A stretch of 62,987 nucleotides of DNA from Mycobacterium sp. (GTDB lineage Bacteria; Actinomycetota; Actinomycetes; Mycobacteriales; Mycobacteriaceae), in NCBI RefSeq assembly GCF_002863225.1, contig NZ_PKEK01000080.1, positions 1-62,987 on the forward strand, read 5' to 3'. The position numbers were made by a program, and so were the translations under genes. This document shows positions 49,866 to 58,511 of the stretch, one piece after another (positions within the stretch are counted from its first letter, which is position 1; every line of letters begins with the position of its first letter). The notes beneath the pieces are model-generated. The model worked only from the letters and a program-made list of their open reading frames with translations, was not told where the DNA came from and made no database searches.

Positions 49866-52619
49866 GTGACCGACGCCGCCGGAGATGGTGAACGTCTGCG
49901 TCTGCGCCCCTACCAGGCCGCCGCGGTCGACGTGGTGGACACCGCGCATGAACGGGCGTTGGTCGTGGCGGCCTGCGGCACCGGAAAAACGTTGATCGCC
50001 GTCCACACCGTGGCCAAGCTGCTCAACGGCGCGCCCGGAGCCGTCCTCGTTGTGTTCCCCACGCTCGGCCTGCTCGAGCAGACCTACCGGACGTGGGCGC
50101 GGCAAGCCACGTTCAGTTTCACCGCTCTCGGGGTGTGCTCGGCGCGCTTATCGGGGACCGAAGACATCGGCAGCGAGGACCTGTCGATTCCCAGTACCAC
50201 CTCACCGCAGCTTCTCGCCGAATGGCGGGCAGGGCTCGTCGGATCCGGTGTGGTGTTCTGCACCTACCAGTCGCTGCCGGTGATCACTGCCGCCCACCAC
50301 GACCACGGGATGGCGCCATGGTCGATCGCGGTATTCGACGAAGCCCACCGCACCGCGGGCTTGCAGGGCAAACCCTTTGCCGTCGCCCTGGATTCAGCGA
50401 AAATACCGGCCCGGCAACGGCTGTTCTACACCGCGACCCCAAAAATTCACAGCGGGACGCGGACGCGAGGAGGCAATCCACACCGGCGGACCGTGGCCTC
50501 GATGGACGACTCGGAGCTCTACGGGCACCAGGTCTTCACATTGTCGGCGCGTGAAGCGATCGACCAGGGAATCCTGTCGCCGTTCAAGGTCGCCGTCATC
50601 GCGGTGTCCGACAGCGCCGTGTCCGCAGCGCTCAAAGACCTGCAGATGATCAGCCTCGCTGCCGGCGAGACCAACGCGGCCCGGGCCGAGCACGTGGCCG
50701 CGGCGATCGCGCTGACGGAGGCCGCGGCCGACTACGACCTATCCAGCGTGCTGGCCTTCCACAACACCATCGCTGCCAGCGCAGAGTTCGCGACCACGTT
50801 TCGGCGCGTGCACGCGCTACTGAGCGCTCAAGGATTCAACCGCGACGGCCGGGCCGCGGGAGTCGTGCACATCGACGGCAACACCAAGCTGCACGACCGG
50901 CTCGCGGCCACCCGCACCTTGGCCGAACCCAGAGCCGGCCAATGGAATATCGTCACCAACGCCCGCTGTCTGACCGAGGGCATCAACATCCCCGCCCTAG
51001 ATGCGGTGCTGTTCGCTGAACCCCGCTCGTCAGAAGTCGACGTCGCCCAAGCCGTCGGGCGCGCGATCCGGAAAAACCCTCACCACGACAGGCCAGCGCT
51101 GATCGTGTTGGCTGTCACCGTCGACGACAGCCAAGACGCCGAAACTGTCATCGACATCAGTCAATTCCGCGGCACCCGCCAAGTCCTCAAAGCACTTCAA
51201 ACTCACGACCCCAGCCTGACCCGCGATCTCGCCGCCCTTCGCGACCAGCTCGACAACCCCCGCGACGGAGACACCGGGGACGTCAAGACCGACATCCTCG
51301 ATATCCACCTACCCGCGACCCTGACCAAGCAACTCGCCGACCAGTTCTTCCGGGCCTTCAGCATCCACACCGTCGACGCGCTGACCCGGCAATGGGAAGA
51401 AAACTATTACGGTGCACGCGAATTCGCCGGAAAGTTCGGGCACACCAACATTCCGCGCCGCTACCTGTCCACCAATGGTCTCGCGGTGGGGCAGTGGGCC
51501 CAACACCAACGAAGCCTGCACAACCGCGGGAGGCTGCTGGCAGAGCGCGCCGACCGGCTCGAAGCGCTCGCCGGGTGGGAGTGGGACCCGCGTGACACGC
51601 AGTGGGAGTTCAATCTGGTTGCGCTGCAACAGTTCATCGCCGAATACGGTCACAGCTTCCCCGCCGGGGACTATCGCAGCCCCGACGGGGTGAACGTGGG
51701 AATCTGGACTCGCAACCAACGCACCGCGCACCTCAACAAGCGGATGCCGGCGCGGCGCGTGCAGCGGCTGGAAAGCCTGCCAGGCTGGTCCTGGTCGAGA
51801 CCCGACACCCGCTGGGGCGACACCTTCGCCGAACTGGAGCAACACCTGCAGCAACCCGGTGCAACTTATCCCAGCAGCGGCACCGTTTTAGGCCGGTGGG
51901 TGTTCAACCAGCGCGGCCTGTTCAGGAGGCAACAGCTCGACGCACAACGGGCCGAGATGCTGGCCGCGCTGCCGGGCTGGACATGGAACGTGCTCGACAC
52001 CCAGTGGGACGACAACATCGCCGCGCTCAGCGCCTACGTCGCCGCCAGCGGGCACGCCCGCCCACCGCAATCGCATGTCACCGACAGTGGCTTTCAGCTC
52101 GGACGGTGGGTATCAGACCAACGCCGCCAACGTCGACGGCTTAGCGACGAGCGCCGCGCCCAGCTCCAGGCGATGCCGGGTTGGACCTGGAACAGCCGTG
52201 AAGCCCAGTGGGAGGACTTCATCGCCAAGCTGGCGGCGTTCGCCGACGAGCACGGCCACTCCTACCCTCCACGTGATCCGGCCCGCCCCGATCTCGTGAA
52301 ACTCAACCAGACCGTCATCAGCATCCGGCGCCCCGAGCGTAAAAATCGCCTGTCGCCCGAACAGCGACGCCAACTCGAGGCCCTGCCCGGTTGGTCCTGG
52401 GAACCCCGCCAAAAATCCACCTGGGATGACACTTTCGCCGCGCTGGCCGCATTCGCCGACGAGCACGGTCACGCCGCGCCGCCCATCGACCACTGCACAC
52501 CCGAGGGCATCCCGCTGGGTCGGTGGGTGCACCAAATGCGTCAGCCCTCACGCCGCCGCAAACTCGGCGCCAAGCAAGTAGCGCGCCTCGAGGCGTTAAC
52601 CGGCTGGAGCTGGGACTGA
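49866..52619 (+). CDS. SF2 helicase with six helicase-associated (HA) repeats
   Basis: The 917-aa protein has Walker A ACGTGKT (36-42), DEAH (VFDEAHRTAG), SAT-like YTATPK and motif VI (DVAQAVGRAIRKN). After residue about 490, six repeats of about 68 aa follow, each ending in a Leu-Pro-Gly-Trp-type motif (LPGWSWS, LPGWTWN, MPGWTWN, LTGWSWD); these match the helicase-associated domain. The start is GTG at 49866. Related proteins occur on actinobacterial plasmids; roles in DNA processing or defence are both possible. The 280-bp gap before it holds nothing recognised. Confidence 0.85.
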   Translation: MTDAAGDGERLRLRPYQAAAVDVVDTAHERALVVAACGTGKTLIAVHTVAKLLNGAPGAVLVVFPTLGLLEQTYRTWARQATFSFTALGVCSARLSGTEDIGSEDLSIPSTTSPQLLAEWRAGLVGSGVVFCTYQSLPVITAAHHDHGMAPWSIAVFDEAHRTAGLQGKPFAVALDSAKIPARQRLFYTATPKIHSGTRTRGGNPHRRTVASMDDSELYGHQVFTLSAREAIDQGILSPFKVAVIAVSDSAVSAALKDLQMISLAAGETNAARAEHVAAAIALTEAAADYDLSSVLAFHNTIAASAEFATTFRRVHALLSAQGFNRDGRAAGVVHIDGNTKLHDRLAATRTLAEPRAGQWNIVTNARCLTEGINIPALDAVLFAEPRSSEVDVAQAVGRAIRKNPHHDRPALIVLAVTVDDSQDAETVIDISQFRGTRQVLKALQTHDPSLTRDLAALRDQLDNPRDGDTGDVKTDILDIHLPATLTKQLADQFFRAFSIHTVDALTRQWEENYYGAREFAGKFGHTNIPRRYLSTNGLAVGQWAQHQRSLHNRGRLLAERADRLEALAGWEWDPRDTQWEFNLVALQQFIAEYGHSFPAGDYRSPDGVNVGIWTRNQRTAHLNKRMPARRVQRLESLPGWSWSRPDTRWGDTFAELEQHLQQPGATYPSSGTVLGRWVFNQRGLFRRQQLDAQRAEMLAALPGWTWNVLDTQWDDNIAALSAYVAASGHARPPQSHVTDSGFQLGRWVSDQRRQRRRLSDERRAQLQAMPGWTWNSREAQWEDFIAKLAAFADEHGHSYPPRDPARPDLVKLNQTVISIRRPERKNRLSPEQRRQLEALPGWSWEPRQKSTWDDTFAALAAFADEHGHAAPPIDHCTPEGIPLGRWVHQMRQPSRRRKLGAKQVARLEALTGWSWD

Positions 52620-52653
52620 CCTGCCGGTTGGCCGACTACCCGGCCCGCCCGCG

Positions 52654-52869
52654 GTGGGTGGCTCAGTCCCGGTCGTTGCCGAACGCAGCTCCGGACGGAT
52701 CGTGGCCGGCCATCCCGCGTTGCGGTCACTGACGCCCGAAGGCTTAGAGCGGGCCGCGGACGCTGCCGAGAACAAACTGCTGGCCACTGGGCGTCGTCAA
52801 CTATTGATTCTGCAGCCGACTTCGAGCGGCTCCACTGGGACGATGTTAAACCACTCACTGTCGCTATAA
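52654..52869 (+). CDS. Possible small protein, unknown
   Basis: A GTG-initiated frame of 71 codons has an ordered-looking centre (SGRIVAGHPALRSLTPEGLE, then RAADAAENKLLATGRRQLLI). No family is recognised and no ribosome binding site is clear. It overlaps the end of the convergent gene at 52864 by a few bases. Confidence 0.35.
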   Translation: MGGSVPVVAERSSGRIVAGHPALRSLTPEGLERAADAAENKLLATGRRQLLILQPTSSGSTGTMLNHSLSL

Positions 52870-53205
52870 GGCCTCGTCCAGTTCGTGCAGACGCAGCGTC
52901 ATCATCTCGACGATCGTGTCTAGGCCACTCAGAAGCGGTAGCAGTGCCTCGCGGCTGGGGCTGTCAGGGCCCAGTGATTCGATGCGGGCGGCTAGTTGCT
53001 GGCGGTCGGCCCGTCGGGCTGTCAGAGCCTCGTCGAGGGTGGCGCGTTGCTGGGCGGCGGGCAGCGCCCGAGATTGGCGACCGCGGTCCTCGCTGAGGGC
53101 TTGGGTGGTCGGGTGGTACAGGTATGCCTTGACGACGTCGAGGTCACTGAAGTCCAGGTCTTCGGGCACCATCCGGTCAGGGTCATATCGGGGCTCGTCG
53201 GGCAT
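52864..53205 (-). CDS. Hypothetical helical protein
   Basis: This 113-aa protein has an acidic N-terminus (PDEPRYDPDRMVPEDLDFSD) followed by a helical, coiled-coil-like region (LDEALTARRADRQQLAARIE). No domain is recognised. The 220 bp upstream (53206-53425) contain nothing recognisable. Confidence 0.55.
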   Translation of the reverse strand: MPDEPRYDPDRMVPEDLDFSDLDVVKAYLYHPTTQALSEDRGRQSRALPAAQQRATLDEALTARRADRQQLAARIESLGPDSPSREALLPLLSGLDTIVEMMTLRLHELDEAL

Positions 53206-53425
53206 GGTTCAAGTGTGCGCTGTCGTGGTGCAGCGCGACTCGTGAAGCGTCAGATGCGATCCCGGGTGGGAGCCATCGAGTGTCCTCGAACCTCAGCGTG
53301 CCCCCGGGGTGGGCGGCCTCCGACGCTGTCGTGGCCACCACCTGCCGGCTCCGCTACGGGGCCAATCTTCAAAGGTGCTAAGGGCTCTTCGGATGCGGCG
53401 GCAAGCCGGTGCTATCCAGCGCCGA

Positions 53426-54076
53426 TTACGTCGACGGCGGTGTGCTGAAACGTTTTTCACAGTGGTCGGCGTAGGTGAGCACGATGTCAGCCTGGATCGG
53501 CAGCGCATCCGGGAAATTGCGGGCGGGCCCGCTGACGAGGGCGGTGTGAAGCTCGTCGGCCAGTGTCTTGAGTTCCTGTGCGGCGCGGCGCAGATTGGGT
53601 GCTCCGAGCGCGAGATTGAGGTTAGGGTGCGCCGCCAGGCTCGGTGCTGGTGGAAGATCGAAGTCGATACGTTCGACGTCGGCCTCGCTGAGCTCGTCGC
53701 CGAACAGTTTGGCCGCCCAGTGGTCTGTGGTGACGAGGCGTCGCAGTTCTGACTCAATGAGGCTTGTCAGTGAATAGAGTTCACGCGGAACGACATTCGA
53801 GATTCCGGGGGAGCCCGGAATGCTGCCGTGGGCGCGAATGTCTTCGGCGGTCCTGCGGATGCGCGTGATGATGTCGGAGACCTTGGTCGAATCGCAGGAA
53901 AGCTGACAGCCGTCTGGAGTATGCCAGCGGTCAACGGTGGCGCGGGCCCAACCGGGGCAGAGGTCGATCGTCACGTCCGGCGGCGGGAAATCTCCGGCTT
54001 GGATACGTCCGGTCAGCGTTTCGGCGGAGACGTCGAGGTGGGAGGCGACCTGGTCCAGGCTGAGGAACGAGTCCAT
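53426..54076 (-). CDS. AlpA-like HTH protein with helical C-terminal domain
   Basis: This 216-aa protein starts with an excisionase/AlpA-type helix-turn-helix (SFLSLDQVASHLDVSAETLT; GRIQAGDFPPPDVTI), then a long helical domain (PRELYSLTSLIESELRRLVT). The ATG at 54076 is chosen because the preceding 135 codons of open frame are Pro/His/Arg-rich noise. It is probably a plasmid-type regulator. Confidence 0.65.
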   Translation of the reverse strand: MDSFLSLDQVASHLDVSAETLTGRIQAGDFPPPDVTIDLCPGWARATVDRWHTPDGCQLSCDSTKVSDIITRIRRTAEDIRAHGSIPGSPGISNVVPRELYSLTSLIESELRRLVTTDHWAAKLFGDELSEADVERIDFDLPPAPSLAAHPNLNLALGAPNLRRAAQELKTLADELHTALVSGPARNFPDALPIQADIVLTYADHCEKRFSTPPST

Positions 54077-54182
54077 GCGACGTAACTTTGCCACGCCGCG
54101 GGGGAGATGGTGTAGCCGAGGCGGGATGCGCGCGTCAAACACTGTCGGGCGCTGGCATCGGAAAATGCGGTTGAGCGCGCGT

Positions 54183-55016
54183 CTAGCGCTGGTGCGGCTT
54201 GGTTCGCCTGGTTTCTTGTGGGGTGCGGTTGTCGGCTGCGGCCCAGTCGACGTTTTCCGGTGGCAGGGTCGGTGATTCGGGTTGCTCCGGTGATGGCGGC
54301 GCCACGGATGATGCGGACCTTTGTGAGTCCATGTCATGAAGATGCTGGATTGGAGCAAGGGGTTCATCGCTGGCGGGGGGAGAGCTGTGCTCGAGTGTCG
54401 GTGGTGAGGCGAATGGCTGAGAAAGGGGCACCGGGGCCGGTGTGGGCGAGGCTTGTGCCGGCGACTCCCATGAGTGGCCATGCGACAGCTGTGATAGCTG
54501 TACCGGGGCGGGTGTCGGCCCTGGGCCGGCCATTTGGGCGAACTGGCCGAGATGCTGTGCCGTGGAGGCTAATTGCTCAACGGTAGACAGACTTTTGGAT
54601 TGGTGGGAGTCGATCGTTGCAAGCGTCTGCGCGATGCCGTCGGGGGATCCCTTGTCAGGGATTACTGACAGCTTAGCGGCCTCGCCTTCCATGTAGGCGG
54701 CGATCTCGGCCGCACCACGGATGTTGAGGTTGGCGCTGCCGTCGGCCGCGGCCGCGGCTGCCGATGCGATCGCCGCAGCATCGTTGAATGCGGTCCGGTC
54801 GCCGCGCTGTGCGCCGGCCAGGCCGGCGTCGGCAGCCGAGGTGAATTCCGTACGCGCCAGAAACGTGTGAACGTCTGCGGCGTGCTGGCCAAGCTCGCGG
54901 ATCGAAGTGTGCAATTCGGCGAAACCGTCGCCGTTCACCGGGTCCGAGCCGAACAGGCCGTAGTAGCGGTGATGCTGCTCACGGGACTGTTCACCCACCC
55001 GCTCCACCGATGTCAC
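54183..55016 (-). CDS. Hypothetical Ala-rich protein with Pro/Ser-rich tail
   Basis: This protein of about 277 aa has a helical N-terminal domain (EQSREQHHRYYGLFGSDPVN; HTSIRELGQHAADVHTFLAR; AAAIASAAAAAADGSANLNI) and a long Pro/Ser-rich tail. GTG codons at 55016 or 55028 are plausible starts; the frame opens at 55181. The architecture recalls ESX substrates or PPE-like tails but no signature is present. Confidence 0.5.
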   Translation of the reverse strand: MTSVERVGEQSREQHHRYYGLFGSDPVNGDGFAELHTSIRELGQHAADVHTFLARTEFTSAADAGLAGAQRGDRTAFNDAAAIASAAAAAADGSANLNIRGAAEIAAYMEGEAAKLSVIPDKGSPDGIAQTLATIDSHQSKSLSTVEQLASTAQHLGQFAQMAGPGPTPAPVQLSQLSHGHSWESPAQASPTPAPVPLSQPFASPPTLEHSSPPASDEPLAPIQHLHDMDSQRSASSVAPPSPEQPESPTLPPENVDWAAADNRTPQETRRTKPHQR

Positions 55017-55216
55017 TGAATCGACCACCTTCGTCGTTGCACCACACACCGAGCTCGAGGTGTGGACTCCTCGCGAGCCGCGCCAAAGGTCCAGCTTATG
55101 GCCCGCCGAGCACAGCTGTGCACGGAAATTTCTGCCGGCCGCTACTGAGCAGCCCTGGAAACCGGCAGAGCGAGGCGACATTTTGCGCCGCGACGCACCA
55201 TGCCGGACCGAAACCG

Positions 55217-55249
55217 CTCCTCCCCACCCGGCACCGGGGCGGGGAGGAG
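55217..55249. terminator. Hairpin upstream of DnaN-like operon
   Basis: CTCCTCCCC (55217-55225) and GGGGAGGAG (55241-55249) pair perfectly around ACCCGGCACCGGGGC, and TCTTTT follows at 55255. The inner sequence CCCCACCCGGCACCGGGGCG recurs at 56983-57002 and partly at 58110. It may insulate or attenuate the downstream operon. Confidence 0.6.
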
Positions 55250-55370
55250 TGGGGTCTTTTGGTGTTGTGGGACAGCGGGTTTGGGGTGTGAATGTCGGTG
55301 TTGGGGGGTAGTGTGGGGGTGTTGGGCAGGCCAGTGGGGCCGGTCCATTGTTCCCGGGAAGGGGAGTGGC

Positions 55371-56126
55371 ATGACTGCTGTTTTGGAGACGTCGGCGAGT
55401 GTCGGGCCGGATGGTGATGTGGTGGCCTCGGCGCCGGTGGTGAACACGATGGGGGCTGCGGCGTTGTTCACGGCGTTGTCGGATGCGTTGTTGTTCACGG
55501 CGCCGGCGTCGGCGCAGTTGCCGATGTTGGATGCGGTGCGCTTGGAGTTTGGTGGCGGCCAGCTGGTTGCGGCGGCGACGGATCGGTTTGTGCTGGGCGT
55601 TTCCCGGGTGGATTACACCGGTCGGCCGCTCACGGTGCTGGTCTCCGGTGGAGAGGCCAAGGCTCTGGCGAAGATGGCCAAAACCGTCAAGCGCGATGAG
55701 AAGTCGCGGGAGGTGACCATCGAGGACGGCGCCGTCGACGAGCCTCGCAAGTTCGCGGTGACGTTTCGGTTCAGCACGGGCGAGGCGATGACGGTGCGCG
55801 GCATGGACGTGGAGTTCCCTACGTGGCGCCGTTTACTTCCGGCTGATGCGTCGCGGATGGGTGGTCTGATCGGAATGGGTTACAACCCAGCTCATCTCGC
55901 GCGGTTTGCGAAGGCGCGCTCGGCTGAGCAGGGCGCTGGCGCGCAGATGGTCGTGTTCCCCACGTCGGGGGAGCGAGGTAAGCCGGGCCCGACGGTCATC
56001 AGGATCGGTGAGAATTTCATCGGGTTGTTGATGCCGATCCGGCCGACGGGAGATAAGTGGGAGTACGGGCGTCCCGGGTGGCTCGATCCTGCTGCTGTTG
56101 CTGGCGCTGCGGATGTGGCGGCGTGA
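55371..56126 (+). CDS. Short DnaN-like sliding-clamp protein
   Basis: The 251-aa protein contains a DNA polymerase III beta-clamp-like segment (LPMLDAVRLEFGGGQLVAAA, TDRFVLGVSRVDYTG), matching the conserved ATDRxRL pattern of DnaN, and a second region (GMDVEFPTWRRLLP) like the clamp FPDYxRVIP. It is about 65% of the length of chromosomal DnaN, so probably lacks one domain. The ATG at 55371 follows GGGAAGGGGAG. It heads an operon of three overlapping genes. It may be a plasmid replication accessory. Confidence 0.65.
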   Translation: MTAVLETSASVGPDGDVVASAPVVNTMGAAALFTALSDALLFTAPASAQLPMLDAVRLEFGGGQLVAAATDRFVLGVSRVDYTGRPLTVLVSGGEAKALAKMAKTVKRDEKSREVTIEDGAVDEPRKFAVTFRFSTGEAMTVRGMDVEFPTWRRLLPADASRMGGLIGMGYNPAHLARFAKARSAEQGAGAQMVVFPTSGERGKPGPTVIRIGENFIGLLMPIRPTGDKWEYGRPGWLDPAAVAGAADVAA

Positions 56127-56431
56127 TGTCGGCGAGCGAGGGGAGTGGTGGCGGCCCAGCTGGGTCCGCCACCACCCCAGGTGTCAGTTCCGGTGGAGGT
56201 CCAGGTAGGACGGTGGTGATCAACTGGGTCGAGCACTCTCATCACCGTGCGCTGGTGCGGGTGCCACTGGACTTCGATCCGGACGAGTGCGACCTGGAAA
56301 ACGGTTTGGCTGCACTGCGCGAGAGCAGTTTCGAGTTCCTCGAACGCGCTGTCATTGAGGTGCGTGACGGCGAGTTCGACCCGCAGGCAGAGTTTTTCGA
56401 CCCGCCCCGCTATCAGGGGAGGACGGCATGA
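56126..56431 (+). CDS. Hypothetical protein in the DnaN-like operon
   Basis: This 101-aa protein has a Gly/Ser-rich N-terminus and a folded C-terminal part (RTVVINWVEHSHHRALVRVP; LENGLAALRESSFEFLERAV). Its ATG overlaps the upstream stop (TGATG) and its stop overlaps the next start (ATGA), so it is translationally coupled on both sides. The family is not recognised. Confidence 0.65.
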   Translation: MSASEGSGGGPAGSATTPGVSSGGGPGRTVVINWVEHSHHRALVRVPLDFDPDECDLENGLAALRESSFEFLERAVIEVRDGEFDPQAEFFDPPRYQGRTA

Positions 56432-56916
56432 GCAATCACTACGAGTGGGGCATGGCCCGCGAGGGCGGATTTCAGGTCGTCACTCGTGAATCCGCTGCTG
56501 CGGAATGGGATCTGCCTGAGCCGGATCCGTTGTCGCCCTGGACTGTCGGCGTCACGTCGTCGTTCGCGCTGGGAGTGTTCAACGCCAACGGCGACGGCAC
56601 GATCCTGGAAGGCGAGCCAGAGGAGATCCTGCACTATGCCGACCGGCTGCACGCCCACGCTCACCGCCAGCTCGATGGACTGGCCGACTTCGAGCACGGC
56701 GACGAGACCCGTTCGTGTGCCCTGTGCGGCGACCAGGTGCTGATCTTGTCGTCGCGCGACTGGTGCGATGGCTGCGAAGCTACCGCGATCCCTGCCGATG
56801 TGTGGCAGGCATTCTTGGTTCGCCATTCGACGACGGCCAGACACGAGCAAGGGGACATGTCGTTATCCGCGGTCGTCGATGAGCTGACGGGCATGAGCGG
56901 CCGGCCGCACCCGTAG
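56428..56916 (+). CDS. Hypothetical protein with CxxC zinc motif
   Basis: This 162-aa protein has an N-terminal alpha/beta part (GMAREGGFQVVTRESAAAEW) and a four-Cys zinc-binding segment (SCALCGDQ ... DWCDGCEAT). It is the last gene of the DnaN-like operon and is followed by a strong terminator at 56974. The family is not recognised. Confidence 0.65.
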   Translation: MSNHYEWGMAREGGFQVVTRESAAAEWDLPEPDPLSPWTVGVTSSFALGVFNANGDGTILEGEPEEILHYADRLHAHAHRQLDGLADFEHGDETRSCALCGDQVLILSSRDWCDGCEATAIPADVWQAFLVRHSTTARHEQGDMSLSAVVDELTGMSGRPHP

Positions 56917-56973
56917 TGGCCGGCGGGAGACCGGGGAACGTCTGAGTGGCGAAAGCACTGCTACTCAGGCATT

Positions 56974-56999
56974 CCCCGGTGCCCCACCCGGCACCGGGG
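56974..56999 (+). terminator. Terminator after the DnaN-like operon
   Basis: CCCCGGTGCC (56974-56983) and GGCACCGGGG (56990-56999) form a perfect 10-bp stem with a 6-nt loop. It lies about 60 nt past the operon end and before the DUF4192 promoter. Confidence 0.75.
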
Positions 57000-57115
57000 C
57001 GGGGTGGGGGGCGGGTTGGCGATAACGATTTTCTTGTCGGTGGTGGTCGTTAGGATCGGTGTGTTGGGCAGGTCGTTGGGACCGGCCCCGGTTTCCCGGA
57101 GAGGGGATGGGCGAG

Positions 57116-58081
57116 ATGTCTGTAGTCGAGGGTATTGGGGCGCTGATCGAACAGCTGTTGGGACTCTTGGGGTTTCGCCCGGTGGAGTCGATGGTCGTCG
57201 TGGCTGTGCAGGGGGATGAGGTGAGTTGCGTGATGCGGGTCGACCTCGCGGACGTTCTTGTTGCTGGGGATGCGGCGGCGCGGCTGGCGGAGTTGGCGGC
57301 GCGTAACGGCGCGGATGTTGTGATAGCGGTGTTCGTGTCGGCTGAAGGCGCGTCATGCCCGATGTGTGAGGGCCAGTTCATCGATGTGGCAGCGACTTTG
57401 GCGGAGGCATTGAAGGGTCATGGGGTGCGGTTGTCGGATTCGGTGGTGGTGGATCGCGTCGAGGCGGGCGGGCGTTGGCATTGCGTGGATCGGTGCGGGC
57501 GTTCGGGTGTGCTGAAGGACCCTGCTGCAGCGATGTCGGCTGCTGCGGCGGTCGTGGCGGGGCGTCGCATGTTCGGCAGCCGTGATGAGTTGAAAGGGCT
57601 TGTGTCGCGCGATGGCGGCCGGTCAGCGGCGCTGGCGCCGTTGCTGGCGCGGCGGGGTGGGATCGACAGTGTTGCGGTGGCGGTGCGCGCGGCGGTCGCG
57701 GCGATGCGCGCGATGGCAGGGGGTGTGGTGTTGTCCGACGACGAGCTTGCGGACGTCGGGGCGACGTTGGCCGATGTGCGGGTGCGGGATGCGTTGTTCA
57801 CGTTGGTGGATTGCTCGGAGGCGGGGGCGGCAGAGGCGCTGTGGGCGCATCTTGCACGTGTTCTCCCGCAGCCGTATCGCGTTGAGGCACTGGCGCTGAC
57901 GGCGTTCAGTGCATATGCGCGAGGTGATGGTCCACTGGCTGGTGTTGCGTTAGAGGAAGCGTTGAGTGAGGACTCGGGCCACCGGTTTACCGGGATGCTT
58001 GACGCGGCTTTGCAGGGTGGTTTGCGGCCGGAGCAGATCCGGACGCTGGTGGCAGGTCAGCCGTCGGCGCTGACGTTGTAG
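57116..58081 (+). CDS. DUF4192 family protein
   Basis: This protein of about 321 aa has the DUF4192 opening (IGALIEQLLGLLGFRPVESM; VVVAVQGDEV), an alpha/beta domain and a helical C-terminal half (LARVLPQPYRVEALALTAFS; AYARGDGPLAGVALEEAL). DUF4192 is actinobacteria-specific with unknown function. ATG at 57116 (after AGGGG, 9 nt) or 57107. Its leader shares the GGGCAGG...GGCC module with the genes at 55371 and 58259. Confidence 0.8.
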   Translation: MSVVEGIGALIEQLLGLLGFRPVESMVVVAVQGDEVSCVMRVDLADVLVAGDAAARLAELAARNGADVVIAVFVSAEGASCPMCEGQFIDVAATLAEALKGHGVRLSDSVVVDRVEAGGRWHCVDRCGRSGVLKDPAAAMSAAAAVVAGRRMFGSRDELKGLVSRDGGRSAALAPLLARRGGIDSVAVAVRAAVAAMRAMAGGVVLSDDELADVGATLADVRVRDALFTLVDCSEAGAAEALWAHLARVLPQPYRVEALALTAFSAYARGDGPLAGVALEEALSEDSGHRFTGMLDAALQGGLRPEQIRTLVAGQPSALTL

Positions 58082-58258
58082 ATCGGAGGGGGCCGGCCGT
58101 CCGGCAGGCCCCACCCGGCACAGGTACTGGGTGTGGCCATCTGGGTGCGTGGGTTGTGAGCGGGCGCGCGGGAATGTCGGTGGGTTTGGCTAACATCGAT
58201 GGTGACGGGCAGGCCAGAGGGGCGGGCCCGCGTGATCTCTTAAAGGGGAGTGGTGACG

Positions 58259-58411
58259 ATGGCCGAAGTTGTAAAGACCGCCGGTGTGATGGCGTGGACG
58301 GGTCAGTGGCGGTTGCCCACCGACAAGCGGGATCACCAGCGCGCGGTGCGCAAACAGCGGCGCAAGGATCGTCGCGAGGTGGCTGGCTTGCGCCGCGACT
58401 ACTGCGGGTAG
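58259..58411 (+). CDS. 50-aa basic protein, unknown function
   Basis: The ATG at 58259 opens a 50-codon frame (MAEVVKTAGVMAWTGQWRLP, then a very basic stretch of Arg, Lys and Gln). It follows AAAGGGGAG and the same leader module as the genes at 55371 and 57116, which strongly supports translation despite its small size. The basic helix could bind DNA or RNA. A 6-bp hairpin (CCTCCC/GGGAGG near 58451) follows. Confidence 0.6.
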   Translation: MAEVVKTAGVMAWTGQWRLPTDKRDHQRAVRKQRRKDRREVAGLRRDYCG

Positions 58412-58511
58412 GGCAGCGTCTCGCGGTGCATCGAAAGTTTGCGTTGGTGACCTCCCGTGGCAGGGAGGATAATGGTGGTTAGCAGCGATTAATGGCGAGA
58501 GGAGCGGGGCC

